64,000 nt of DNA from Desulfopila inferna (GTDB lineage Bacteria; Desulfobacterota; Desulfobulbia; Desulfobulbales; Desulfocapsaceae), in assembly GCF_016919005.1 (NCBI RefSeq), contig NZ_JAFFQE010000009.1, forward strand, positions 124,001 to 188,000, written 5' to 3'. Position numbers and translations under genes: made by a program. Positions 1-8,300 of this stretch are shown here, in pieces. Under the pieces are notes generated by a model that was given only the letters and a program-made list of their open reading frames with translations, did no database searches and was not told the DNA's origin. Within the stretch, counting starts at the first letter, position 1; each line of letters begins with the position of its first letter.

Positions 1-962
1 AGGATCTGATCGGAAACCTCTTCCTTAAATATCTTGACAGCCCCATTCTCCACGGTCTTGAGGACAGCGCGATTTTGGAAAATCAACCGGGAAAATTGGC
101 ATTTTCCACCGACAGCTACGTGGTCGACCCCATCTTCTTCCCGGGCGGAGACATCGGCAAGCTCGCCGTGCACGGCACCATCAACGACCTGGCAATGCGG
201 GGGGCCAAGCCTCTGTGTCTCAGCCTGGCCCTGATCCTGGAAGAGGGCATGGATATGGGTGATCTTGAAAAAATCATCGCCTCCATCGCCGCCGCCTGCA
301 AGGAGAGCAATGTTCCCGTGGTCACCGGCGATACCAAGGTTGTCCCCAAGGGCAAGGGGGATAAAATTTTCATCAACACCTCCGGCATCGGCATAGTAGC
401 CGAAGGAGTCAATATCTCTTCACTCAATGCCCGAGCCGGCGATAATATTATTCTCTCCGGTACCATGGGAGACCACGGGATCACCATCATGACCCGGCGT
501 GCCGGTATTTCCATGGAAGGCAAACTCGAAAGTGACACCATGGCCCTCCATACCATGGTGCAGAGGCTGCTTGGCGAAATTCCTCTGGGTATCCACACCA
601 TGCGTGACCCGACCCGTGGAGGCGTCGCCACCTCGCTCAACGAGATAGCCGCCAACAGCGGGCTGAGTATTGAGTTGAAGGAGGAAGATCTTCCGGTTAC
701 CCCTGAGGTGCGCGCAGCTTGCGAAATCCTCGGTCTGGAACCGCTCTACCTCGCCAATGAGGGAAAATGCCTGGTCGTGGTCAGTGCGGAGAAAACGGAG
801 CAGGCTCTTGCAGTGATGCGCAGCTGCAGGGAAGGCAAAGATGCCGTAGTGATAGGAAAAATGAGCGAAGGCAAGTCGGGAAGGGTGGTCATCAATACCC
901 CCATCGGCGGTTCACGAGTGGTTGCACCGCTGCATGGCGAGCCTCTCCCGAGGATATGTTAA
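1..962 (+). CDS. hypE: HypE, hydrogenase maturation (carbamoyl dehydratase), 5' truncated by window edge
   Basis: HypE makes the thiocyanate on its own C-terminal cysteine that becomes the CN ligands of the NiFe-hydrogenase active site, working with HypF. The frame is open from base 3, so the N-terminus lies outside the window; 319 residues are visible and the first in-frame ATG-like codon (TTG at 75) is not a real start. The protein has the AIRS/PurM-like fold signatures (GDTKVV, the DPTRGG stretch) and ends in Pro-Arg-Ile-Cys, the invariant C-terminus that carries the modified cysteine. It is the first visible gene of a hyp operon reading into the protease, hypA and hypB. The assignment is secure; hypF, hypC and hypD and the hydrogenase itself would be expected upstream but are not visible. 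Confidence 0.96.
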   Translation, partial: DLIGNLFLKYLDSPILHGLEDSAILENQPGKLAFSTDSYVVDPIFFPGGDIGKLAVHGTINDLAMRGAKPLCLSLALILEEGMDMGDLEKIIASIAAACKESNVPVVTGDTKVVPKGKGDKIFINTSGIGIVAEGVNISSLNARAGDNIILSGTMGDHGITIMTRRAGISMEGKLESDTMALHTMVQRLLGEIPLGIHTMRDPTRGGVATSLNEIAANSGLSIELKEEDLPVTPEVRAACEILGLEPLYLANEGKCLVVVSAEKTEQALAVMRSCREGKDAVVIGKMSEGKSGRVVINTPIGGSRVVAPLHGEPLPRIC

Positions 963-990
963 CCCCCGTAATCTTTTATTGTGTACATAT

Positions 991-1497
991 ATGAATACAA
1001 CCCCAAAAAAAATAGGGATAGTAGGTATCGGCAACCTGATCTGCGGAGATGAAGGATTTGGTGTTCACACAATTCGCTATCTTGAGGAACATTATATCTT
1101 TCCCGACAACGTTATCGTTCAGGATGCCGGAACTGCAGGAATCTATCTTTCACCCTTTCTTGAAGAATGCGATCCTGTTTTAGTCATCGATGTCGTCGAT
1201 ATCGATGCCGAACCGGGATCCATACATTTTTACAGCACGGAAGATGTCAAGATGGGCAACATCCAGACAAAGATGTCTCCTCACCAGCTGGGTCTTTTGG
1301 AAATCCTCGAGATCTGCAAGCTCCGCGACGCCGCCCCGGAATGTGTCGAATTCTACTGCGTGGTACCCAGGGATCTGGAGACCAGCATGGAACTCTCCGA
1401 CGTCGTCGCCCCCAGGGTTGCGGAGATCGCTGCAAAGCTGCTGGCACGCCTCGAAAAGATGGGGGTTAAGGTAGAGAAACGACACGAGGATGGTTGA
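991..1497 (+). CDS. NiFe-hydrogenase maturation endopeptidase (HyaD/HybD family)
   Basis: This protease removes the C-terminal extension of the hydrogenase large subunit after nickel insertion. The 168-residue product starts with the family signature GIGNLICGDEGFG, whose acidic residue (DEG) is a nickel ligand; VIDVVD supplies the second acidic ligand and SPHQLG the histidine. I chose ATG 991 because it lies just before the conserved beta-strand; the longer frame from 922 overlaps the end of hypE and adds an atypical N-terminus. No strong Shine-Dalgarno sequence precedes 991, so translation may be coupled to hypE, which ends 28 bases upstream. Which hydrogenase it processes cannot be told from the window. 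Confidence 0.92.
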   Translation: MNTTPKKIGIVGIGNLICGDEGFGVHTIRYLEEHYIFPDNVIVQDAGTAGIYLSPFLEECDPVLVIDVVDIDAEPGSIHFYSTEDVKMGNIQTKMSPHQLGLLEILEICKLRDAAPECVEFYCVVPRDLETSMELSDVVAPRVAEIAAKLLARLEKMGVKVEKRHEDG

Positions 1498-1501
1498 TGC
1501 G

Positions 1502-1849
1502 ATGCATGAAATTTCTTTAGTTCAAGGTCTTCTCCAACAGCTGGCCGAGCTGGCCCGGGAAAACAGAACGACCAAGGTCGTTTCGGTCACCATGGATATC
1601 GGCCCGCTTTCCGGCGTGGTCGAGGACTCTTTCAGGTTCGGCTTCGACATCCTTTCCAAGGAGGACGATCTGGTGAGCGGAGCCACACTGATAATAAGCA
1701 CAACACCGGTAACCTACAGGTGCTGTCAATGTAATTATAGCCATCAAACCAGCGGCACACGACCAGACTGCTGCCCGGAATGCGGAGAACGCTTTCTCCT
1801 AGCCGAGGGCGGCGACGAGCTGATACTGCAGAAGGTGGAAATGGAATGA
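1502..1849 (+). CDS. hypA: HypA, nickel metallochaperone
   Basis: HypA delivers nickel to the hydrogenase precursor together with HypB. The 115-residue product begins Met-His-Glu-Ile-Ser; the amino terminus and His2 are the nickel ligands in this family, which is why I place the start at 1502 rather than at the ATG at 1490 four codons earlier. Two C-x-x-C pairs (CCQC around residue 75 and CPEC around residue 92) form the structural zinc site. The start lies four bases after the protease stop; GAGGA at 1485-1489 is the only plausible ribosome-binding site and is rather far away. It sits between the protease and hypB in the same operon. Confidence 0.94.
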   Translation: MHEISLVQGLLQQLAELARENRTTKVVSVTMDIGPLSGVVEDSFRFGFDILSKEDDLVSGATLIISTTPVTYRCCQCNYSHQTSGTRPDCCPECGERFLLAEGGDELILQKVEME

Positions 1850-1876
1850 TTTTCCTCATACAACAAACAGAAGGAT

Positions 1877-2599
1877 ATGATTATGTGTGATACATGCGGA
1901 TGTCCCTCCCCAACGGACCACTCTCATACCAAAACCGTTGATGTTCATGAAAGCCTGTTTGCCGCCAATGAGGCACTGGCAAAAAGCAACAGAGAGCATT
2001 TTGAAAAGGCCGGTGCGCTTGCCATCAACCTTATCAGCAGCCCCGGTTCCGGAAAGACCACCCTGCTTGAGCATACCATCGAAGCACTGACCGGAGAATT
2101 GAAGATCGGCGTCATCGAAGGGGACATCGAAACCGAACGGGATGCAGAAAGGATTCGGGCAAAAAACGTACCCGTCGTCCAGCTGACCACGGGCGGAGCG
2201 TGTCACCTCGACGCCGCTATGACCCATAAGGGGTTTCATCAGCTGCAGCAGGAGTCGGGGGGGGATTCGCTGGATCTTCTCTTCATCGAGAATGTCGGCA
2301 ATCTTGTCTGTCCCACCAGCTTTGATCTTGGCGAGCATCACCGTATCGTGCTGGTTTCGGTGCCGGAGGGTCCAGACAAACCTTCAAAATATCCGAAGGC
2401 ATTTACCAGTTCCGACACTTTTCTGATCACCAAAACGGACCTGCTGCCCTATTTTGATTTTAAAGTGGAAGATGCCAGCGGAGATGCCCTGCTGCTTAAC
2501 CCCAAACTAAAAATTCTGGCCTTTTCGGCAACCTCCGGAGAAGGATTTGAGGCATGGCTCGACTACCTTCGCAATCTGGTCGCCGAATTCAGTAAATAG
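1877..2599 (+). CDS. hypB: HypB, GTPase for nickel insertion
   Basis: HypB is the GTPase that drives nickel transfer with HypA. The 240-residue product has the N-terminal metal motif CDTCGC (residues 4-9), found in HypB proteins with a high-affinity nickel site, and lacks the long histidine stretch of nickel-storing forms although a short His-Ser-His follows. Walker A SSPGSGKTT is at 54-62, the switch/metal-binding segment ENVGNLVCP is in the middle, and TKTD is the guanine-specificity motif. The start could be ATG 1877 or ATG 1883; both keep the cysteine motif. It is the last gene of the operon and ends tail to tail with hemC. Confidence 0.95.
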   Translation: MIMCDTCGCPSPTDHSHTKTVDVHESLFAANEALAKSNREHFEKAGALAINLISSPGSGKTTLLEHTIEALTGELKIGVIEGDIETERDAERIRAKNVPVVQLTTGGACHLDAAMTHKGFHQLQQESGGDSLDLLFIENVGNLVCPTSFDLGEHHRIVLVSVPEGPDKPSKYPKAFTSSDTFLITKTDLLPYFDFKVEDASGDALLLNPKLKILAFSATSGEGFEAWLDYLRNLVAEFSK

Positions 2600-2682
2600 T
2601 CTTCGCTTCTCTCACAGGTGCCTGTGCCTTGCTTGTGCATGGGCCCTGTGATCCCTGCAGATCCTTCAGGCACTGCGCATAC

Positions 2683-3618
2683 TTATCCCTCCTGCATTCT
2701 CCGTATCCGGGCAAGCAGCTCCCGGCCACCGTTTTCCAGAATGTATTCTCCCACTTTTTCACCTATATCAAATGCCTTGTCACGGGGCCCCCGCAGTCTA
2801 TGCTTGATTATTTCCTGCCCGTCAAGACTGACAAGACCTCCCTGCAAGGTTAACTGACTACCCTTAAGAGTTGCCAAACCAAAGGAGGGTATGGAGCAGC
2901 CACCTTCCATTTTATGCAGGAAGGCACGCTCGGCCAGAAGACAGGCCTCGCTTTCTTCATCGTTGACACACCTTCGCACCTGCTCTCTTTTTTCAGAGGA
3001 GAGAGAGGAAGCAGCCTCAACGGCGATACAGCCCTGGCCCACTGGCGGGATAAAGATGGATTCGGGAAAGACATGGACGATCATATCCTCATATCCCATT
3101 CTTTTGACTCCGGCATAGGCCAGCAGGAGAGCATCGCAATCACCGGCACGCATCTTGGCAATTCTGGTCTGCAGGTTTCCCCGCATATCGACGGTCCGTA
3201 GGTGCGGATAAAAATGCTTCAGCAAAGCCACTCTTCTTACCGAAGACGTCCCTATGGTCAAGGGACGGCTGCTCTGGGTAATATCGATATCCTGCAGATC
3301 GCTGACCAATACGTCGTTTACCTGTTCCCTGGTGGTGAAGGCAATCAGCTCAAACCCTCGGGGCAGATTGGACTGCATATCCTTGGCACTGTGCACGGCA
3401 ATATCGGTAATTCCGGTGGCCAACTGCTCTTCAAGCTCTTCGGTAAATACTCCCTTGCTGCCGATTTTGGCAATCGAGGTGTCGAGAATCTTATCACCTT
3501 TCGTTTCCATTCCGCTGATTTCAGTGTCTATTCCTTCCTTATGCAAAGCTTCGGCAACGGTTTCGGTCTGCCACATGGCCAGTTTACTCTTTCGTGTACC
3601 TATCCTTATCGTGGTCAT
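2683..3618 (-). CDS. hemC: Porphobilinogen deaminase (hydroxymethylbilane synthase)
   Basis: HemC polymerises four porphobilinogen units to hydroxymethylbilane in tetrapyrrole synthesis, which in a sulfate reducer feeds siroheme, heme and corrinoids. The 311-residue protein has the conserved start IRIGTRKSKLA, the catalytic-loop Asp in HSAKD, the arginines of the substrate site (GTSSVRR, RGNLQTR) and Cys241 in GGCSIP, which anchors the dipyrromethane cofactor. ATG 3618 is chosen because GGAGAAGG lies at the right distance; the TTG six codons upstream overlaps that ribosome-binding site. It stands alone, converging on hypB. The upstream region has a TATACT hexamer that may be its -10 box. Confidence 0.96.
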   Translation of the reverse strand: MTTIRIGTRKSKLAMWQTETVAEALHKEGIDTEISGMETKGDKILDTSIAKIGSKGVFTEELEEQLATGITDIAVHSAKDMQSNLPRGFELIAFTTREQVNDVLVSDLQDIDITQSSRPLTIGTSSVRRVALLKHFYPHLRTVDMRGNLQTRIAKMRAGDCDALLLAYAGVKRMGYEDMIVHVFPESIFIPPVGQGCIAVEAASSLSSEKREQVRRCVNDEESEACLLAERAFLHKMEGGCSIPSFGLATLKGSQLTLQGGLVSLDGQEIIKHRLRGPRDKAFDIGEKVGEYILENGGRELLARIRRMQEG

Positions 3619-3870
3619 TGATTGCACCTTCTCCAATAAATGAGTATAGTATGATCCGGTTCAAAGCTGAGCAGTATTTTAAGAGTCTTGTTCAACCCGG
3701 ATTGAAAAAACAGTAAAACAGATGTTCCATACCATATTCCTGCCGTTTATGGAATTCCAAGATATTACCAGCCCGGAAATCAAACTCTTTAAATATATCC
3801 TCCTCGCAACTTGTAGTTCGTCCGGGGAGTATAGATATCACCCAAAAGTAATAACCTGCAGCAACTATAT

Positions 3871-4626
3871 ATGCGCTTTCTAGTTTATAATATTCGATAT
3901 GCCACCGGTCACAACAACGGTTATCACCTGCCGTTCCCCTATTCCGGTTTTTTCCGATCAACACGCCGCAAGCTTGATGAAATTATTGATTTCATCGGTT
4001 CTTACGCCCCCGATGTCATAGGACTGATAGAGGTCGATTCAGGATCATACCGCAGCGGTAGAAGCTGTCAGGCTGAAGCGATAGCCCAGGCTCTGGGTTA
4101 TTCGCATCTGGTCGAGACCAAGTACGGCGACAAATCACTTACCAGAAGGGTGCCGGTCCTCAACAAACAATCCAATGCCCTTCTAACCCGTCAGGATGTT
4201 GTAAAACACCGGTATCACTATTTCGACGAGGGCATCAAGCGTCTGGTGATAGAGGCGGAGTTCGATTCAGTCGTCTTTTTTATCGTCCATCTCTCCCTCA
4301 AATTCCGTCACCGCCAGAACCAGCTGCAGCGACTCCATCAATTGGTTAAATCCACCAACAAACCGGTAGTCATAGGTGGTGATTTCAACACATTCTGGGG
4401 CAGCAATGAGCTGGAGCTTTTTCTTGCGGCCACAGGTCTGTGCAGCGCCAATCCGGATGGACTTCCCTCGCATCCCAGCCATGCGCCCCACCGACAGATC
4501 GACTTCATCCTGCACAGCAGCGAGCTTGAAGTCAGTAAATTTGCCATTCCCGACGTTCAGCTCTCCGATCACTCCCCCCTGATCTGCGATCTTGACTTCA
4601 CGGAGTCCTTCTGCAGTATAGCCTGA
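3871..4626 (+). CDS. Endonuclease/exonuclease/phosphatase (EEP) family hydrolase
   Basis: A 251-residue metal-dependent phosphohydrolase of the EEP superfamily, which includes exonuclease III, DNase I-like enzymes and inositol or lipid phosphatases. Family landmarks are an Asn near the N-terminus (VYNIRY), the metal-binding Glu in GLIEVD, the catalytic GGDFNT about residue 171 and the C-terminal SDHSPL. There is no signal peptide. The substrate cannot be assigned: the short length and absence of the DNA-binding residues of ExoIII make a general phosphodiesterase as likely as a nuclease. No good Shine-Dalgarno site precedes ATG 3871. The stop is five bases from the end of the convergent sensor kinase gene. 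Confidence 0.85.
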   Translation: MRFLVYNIRYATGHNNGYHLPFPYSGFFRSTRRKLDEIIDFIGSYAPDVIGLIEVDSGSYRSGRSCQAEAIAQALGYSHLVETKYGDKSLTRRVPVLNKQSNALLTRQDVVKHRYHYFDEGIKRLVIEAEFDSVVFFIVHLSLKFRHRQNQLQRLHQLVKSTNKPVVIGGDFNTFWGSNELELFLAATGLCSANPDGLPSHPSHAPHRQIDFILHSSELEVSKFAIPDVQLSDHSPLICDLDFTESFCSIA

Positions 4627-4631
4627 GCTCC

Positions 4632-5999
4632 TCAAGAAAGAGGAAGCAGTATTTCAAAGGAGGTACCCACCTCCAATGTGCTGGTTACGGCAACCCGGCC
4701 TCCATGCGCCTCAACCACCGCCCGTACATAATTCAGGCCCAGCCCCAGCCCGGGTCGGCTCCGACTCCTATCTCCGCGAAACAGCCTCTCCCAGATGCGT
4801 TCCTGTTCGTTCTCTGAAATGCCCATGCCGTTATCTTCGAAAATGACGGTTACGCCACCCTCTCCAGTTCGCATCGAGATTCTGACGTATCCCCCTTTTC
4901 TGCCGTATTTTATGGCATTGTCGACTATATTGGCCCAAACCTGAGTTATTCGCATCCTATCGACTTGTATGATAATCTGCGGATCAATATTCATCTGCAG
5001 TTCGATATTCTTTTCATCCGCCACATATTCGTAAAGGCTGAATACATCGGAAATTGTCGAGTAGAGCTGCACTGGTTCCCTGCTGAGTCGCATTGTTCCG
5101 GATTCAGCTTCGGCAACACTCATCATGATGCCGAGCATCGACAGCACCCGTTCCGACTCTTCCAGGCAGTCGGAGAGGGCTTCGGCAAGCTTTTCCGGAG
5201 AATTCTGCTGCAGGCCGTACTCGGCGACGGAACGCAGTCTGGTCATGGGAGTCCTCAAGTCATGGGCCACATTATCGAGCGATTCCTGCATTTCCTGGAT
5301 CAGCCGCCTGTTTCTGCTAGTCAGGCCATCAAACAGCTGATACAGCCCGGCAGCTGCATCATCGTCATAGTCTTGCCGCGGTTCTTCATTCTTCTCGGTG
5401 ATTTTTCTCAAGTAGTCCTCCGCCCTGCGCAGAGGCACGAGACTTTTCCTGCGGCTGATGGCGGTCAGAACACCTGCCATCACCAGAGACAAGACGGCCA
5501 TGATGAAAACTGTTCTCAGCAAATCGGAATAAAGATCAACGATGTCTGGGTGTTTTCTTCCGGCCTGGACCATAAAACCGTTGCCGAGACTGATGGACTG
5601 CACCGTCCACTGCCCCTTTCGGGAGGTATCTCGTAAGGATATCCACTGTGCCGAGCGCAGGGGATCAAGGTTGACGAGGCCTTCAAAATCCACCTTTAAA
5701 TCCGGGCTGTCGGAATAAAAAAACTGCTGGTTTTCACTGATCAATCTGACGAAATTCAGACCGTGAAGGACTGTGCCCCCTTCACCCCTCGCGGTAAGAA
5801 TCAAAGGATCAATTGAGCGCTGCTGCAGATATTTTTCCAGCCGGCCGCTTACATCATCACGGCAATATTCCTGTAGTTCTTTTCTGACCAGAAGCAGCAC
5901 GACCGCAAGAGAAAGCAGAAAGACCAGGGAAAGAAAACAGAAAAGAGAAAGATAGCCGGCGGCAAAATGACGGCCGGACCTATTGTGGTCTGAGGACAT
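4632..5999 (-). CDS. Two-component sensor histidine kinase
   Basis: A 455-residue membrane sensor kinase. Hydrophobic segments at about 15-38 and 163-183 bracket a periplasmic sensor region of roughly 125 residues with no recognisable domain. A HAMP-like linker follows, then the dimerisation/phosphoacceptor helix with His246 in VAHDLRTP, the N box (NIVDNAIKYG), G1 (DNGMGIS) and G2 (GLGLNY). Its start overlaps the end of the OmpR-type regulator gene by 20 bases, so the two are translated together and form a cognate pair. The architecture matches the EnvZ/CusS/QseC broad class; the signal sensed is not visible from sequence. Confidence 0.93.
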   Translation of the reverse strand: MSSDHNRSGRHFAAGYLSLFCFLSLVFLLSLAVVLLLVRKELQEYCRDDVSGRLEKYLQQRSIDPLILTARGEGGTVLHGLNFVRLISENQQFFYSDSPDLKVDFEGLVNLDPLRSAQWISLRDTSRKGQWTVQSISLGNGFMVQAGRKHPDIVDLYSDLLRTVFIMAVLSLVMAGVLTAISRRKSLVPLRRAEDYLRKITEKNEEPRQDYDDDAAAGLYQLFDGLTSRNRRLIQEMQESLDNVAHDLRTPMTRLRSVAEYGLQQNSPEKLAEALSDCLEESERVLSMLGIMMSVAEAESGTMRLSREPVQLYSTISDVFSLYEYVADEKNIELQMNIDPQIIIQVDRMRITQVWANIVDNAIKYGRKGGYVRISMRTGEGGVTVIFEDNGMGISENEQERIWERLFRGDRSRSRPGLGLGLNYVRAVVEAHGGRVAVTSTLEVGTSFEILLPLS

Positions 6000-6654
6000 A
6001 CCCCATTCCCCTGACAGTATGGATCATCTTGCGTGGAAAGTCCTTGTCCACCTTGTTGCGCAGGCGACACACCAGAACATCGACAACGTTGGTTTGTGGA
6101 TCAAAGGCATAGTCATACACCTTCTCCAGTATGGATGTTTTAGAAAGAACCACATCCGGATTTCGCATCATATACTGCAAAAGAGCATATTCCTTTGCCG
6201 GCAGTTCGATTTTTTTATCGCCCCGGTATATCTCATGTCTGAGAAGATCCATACGCAGTTGTCCCACCTCCAGCAGAGTGGAGTTGCTGTTGGATCTGTC
6301 GCGCCTGATCAGCGCCTGAAGACGGGCCAGCAGCTCACTGAAGGAAAAGGGCTTGATCATGTAGTCGTCGCCTCCTCTCTGCAGTCCCTGAACCCTGTCG
6401 TCAACAGATTGCCTGGCACTGAGTATCAACACCGGAGTCTCTACTTGCCGCCGCCGCATCTCCTCTATTATGCTCAGGCCATCCAGACCGGGCAGCATGA
6501 TGTCCACCACAGCGGCATCATAAGGATTGGTCAGCGCCAGCGAAAGTCCAGTATTGCCTTCGCCGGCTGAATCAACAAGAAAACCCGATTCTTTCAGTCC
6601 CTTCTCGATAAACGAGGCGATTTTCTCATCATCTTCGATTAACAACACCCGCAT
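5980..6654 (-). CDS. OmpR-family response regulator
   Basis: A 224-residue transcriptional regulator with an N-terminal receiver domain and a C-terminal winged helix. The acidic pocket is EDD at 7-9, the phosphoacceptor Asp51 lies in VVDIMLPGLDG, and the conserved Lys is in KPFSFSEL. The C-terminal DNA-binding domain ends in the typical VRGMGYVLRP. I start at ATG 6654, which has GGGAG five bases upstream; the GTG two codons earlier overlaps that site. It lies six codons or fewer from pgeF upstream and overlaps the kinase downstream, so the three form one transcription unit. Confidence 0.95.
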   Translation of the reverse strand: MRVLLIEDDEKIASFIEKGLKESGFLVDSAGEGNTGLSLALTNPYDAAVVDIMLPGLDGLSIIEEMRRRQVETPVLILSARQSVDDRVQGLQRGGDDYMIKPFSFSELLARLQALIRRDRSNSNSTLLEVGQLRMDLLRHEIYRGDKKIELPAKEYALLQYMMRNPDVVLSKTSILEKVYDYAFDPQTNVVDVLVCRLRNKVDKDFPRKMIHTVRGMGYVLRPQ

Positions 6655-6666
6655 TGACACTCCCTT

Positions 6667-7446
6667 TCATTCTTCTTCCACCATGGCGATAACGGTGCCG
6701 TTTCTTCCGGTAATTCCGTAATCCAGACGGACAGCCCTTCGATAGGAAAAATAATCGACGGAACATGAAGTGCAGATACCGGCGATGGCGATGGATTCGC
6801 TGCGAATGCCGCAGCGCATAAGCTGCCGACGGGTAATCTGCCAGAAATCAAAATGGTTTTCCTTCACCAGGTACTTCCAGAAATCATGAGGCAGCTCTTC
6901 GCGGTAATTCACAAATTCACTGCAGCATGGCCCCAGAGACGGACTAACCCCAATCTCGAGATCCTGCGGCAGTGAACCATATTCGCTGTTCATGGCTGCC
7001 ACTGTTTTTCCAAGAATATTTGCCACACTGCCGCGCCAGCCGTTATGAACAGCAGCAACCACACCGCGCACCGTATCGTAGATCAACACAGCCTGGCAAT
7101 CTGCATGTGAGATCATCAAGCCGACATCAGCGAGATCTGTCGTAAGTGCGTCATATCCGTCAAGCCTACCTTCAGACAGCAGTGACCGAACATGATAGAT
7201 TTTATCGCCATGAACCTGGCGGGAGGAGATTAAGTGCCGGATTCCGAATCCGGTTCTGAGCCGTTCTCTGTTGCGTTCGACCTTGTCGGCATCATCACCG
7301 ATGTCGAAACCGATGTTATTTCCGGCAAAGAGTCCCTTGCTCACTCCGCCATGGCGTGATACCGTTCCATGAACAATGCCTGCAAAAGATTTTCTCAACA
7401 ACGGCAGCACGTTTCCCCCGGTATTATCATTCAGCATATACGCCAT
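6667..7446 (-). CDS. pgeF: PgeF/YfiH-family (laccase-domain) peptidoglycan editing or purine nucleoside enzyme
   Basis: A 259-residue protein of the PgeF/YfiH (polyphenol oxidase, DUF152) family. Homologues hydrolyse or phosphorolyse purine nucleosides, and the E. coli member removes wrongly incorporated L-Ser from peptidoglycan precursors. The zinc-site motifs are present: SHADCQ, HNGWRGSV and GPCCSEF. A further CTSCSVD near the C-terminus is typical of the family. ATG 7446 has GGAG five bases upstream; a GTG just before it is possible. It is the first gene of an apparent operon with the two-component pair, a link I cannot explain functionally. Confidence 0.88.
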   Translation of the reverse strand: MAYMLNDNTGGNVLPLLRKSFAGIVHGTVSRHGGVSKGLFAGNNIGFDIGDDADKVERNRERLRTGFGIRHLISSRQVHGDKIYHVRSLLSEGRLDGYDALTTDLADVGLMISHADCQAVLIYDTVRGVVAAVHNGWRGSVANILGKTVAAMNSEYGSLPQDLEIGVSPSLGPCCSEFVNYREELPHDFWKYLVKENHFDFWQITRRQLMRCGIRSESIAIAGICTSCSVDYFSYRRAVRLDYGITGRNGTVIAMVEEE

Positions 7447-7761
7447 CACACTCCGACTGAATGATTCCCAAATCCTTCAGGTGGACGTCCTGTTGAGGCT
7501 CCCGAAAGATGAAAACCAATCTTAAACAACAAAAACCCTTATTCAAATCCAGGGATGGCGGAACCAGAGAATTTCCGGACGCTTGAAGCAAGCATGTTTT
7601 TCCTGTCCCCGATGCCTTGGTCTTTTGCAGATCAAGGCACCTCCATATATTATGTGAGTTGTACCAGTGCGGCAATCACTTTTTTAACCGATCCCGGAAA
7701 TTGCTCTTCACGGAGTGCGGGGCAGAGAAGAATGCGCGCTGCGGCTTTGCTCAAAAAGCGC
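7447..7761. other. Intergenic region with an 11-bp hairpin (7613-7639)
   Basis: The 315 bases between pgeF and tpx (both minus strand) hold no convincing gene. At 7613-7623 and 7629-7639 two arms can pair over 11 bp (one G-U) around a five-base loop TTTGC. No run of T follows on either strand, so a simple intrinsic terminator is not supported, although the position just after tpx on the minus strand would suit an end-of-operon structure. Confidence 0.45.
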
Positions 7762-8262
7762 TTATTTTAACACTGCCAGTGCGGCATCGAAATCAGGATC
7801 CTGTGCTATTTCGGGAACCTGTTCGGTATATTTGACAACTCCCTCGGCATCGGTCACCACAACTGCCCTGGAAAGAAGACCTGCCAGGGGGCCTGTGGTG
7901 ATTTTTACACCATAATCCTCACCGAACCGAGGCGAACGAAAGGTGGAGAGGGCTGTTACCTTATCAAGCCCTTCCGCCTCGCAAAACCGATTATGGGCAA
8001 AGGGCAGATCTGCAGATATGCACAGAACAGCGGTATTATCCAGAGCAGAAGCCTCACTGTTGAATTTTCTTACAGAGGCGGCACATACCGGAGTATCCAG
8101 ACTTGGAAAGATATTGAAAATTATCCTTTTGCCGGTAAAATCTGCAAGGCTGCGGTCCGATAAATCAGTTGCAGCCAGGGTGAAATCGGGAACTTTTCCA
8201 CCGATTGTCGGAAGTTCCCCGATTGTTTCTATGGCGTTGCCTTTCAGTGTAATAGTGGTCAT
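7762..8262 (-). CDS. tpx: Thiol peroxidase Tpx (atypical 2-Cys peroxiredoxin)
   Basis: Tpx reduces hydrogen peroxide and lipid hydroperoxides using thioredoxin. The 166-residue protein has the peroxidatic Cys60 in PSLDTPVC and the resolving Cys94 in NRFCEAEG, matching the E. coli positions 61 and 95, and the family hallmark ISADLPFA between them. AAGGAAG precedes ATG 8262. The start lies 38 bases after the stop of the second prkA-type gene, with no visible terminator between, so it is probably cotranscribed with the PrkA/YeaH/SpoVR stress operon, which would fit a role in oxidative stress. Confidence 0.97.
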   Translation of the reverse strand: MTTITLKGNAIETIGELPTIGGKVPDFTLAATDLSDRSLADFTGKRIIFNIFPSLDTPVCAASVRKFNSEASALDNTAVLCISADLPFAHNRFCEAEGLDKVTALSTFRSPRFGEDYGVKITTGPLAGLLSRAVVVTDAEGVVKYTEQVPEIAQDPDFDAALAVLK

Positions 8263-8300
8263 CGTATCTTCCTTGGTTTGTGTTTTTCATTGATGGTGAA

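Noticed and set aside
2600-2682. Terminator between hypB and hemC
   Set aside because: CACAGG/CCTGTG repeats are present but the loops are too short or too long and no T run follows.
3692-3964. 90-codon minus-strand frame between hemC and the EEP hydrolase
   Set aside because: It overlaps the start of the EEP gene, has no motif, an odd composition rich in Cys, Tyr and Phe, and no ribosome-binding site.
7427-7675. 82-codon minus-strand frame and several plus-strand frames between pgeF and tpx
   Set aside because: None has a ribosome-binding site or motif; they overlap each other and the hairpin.
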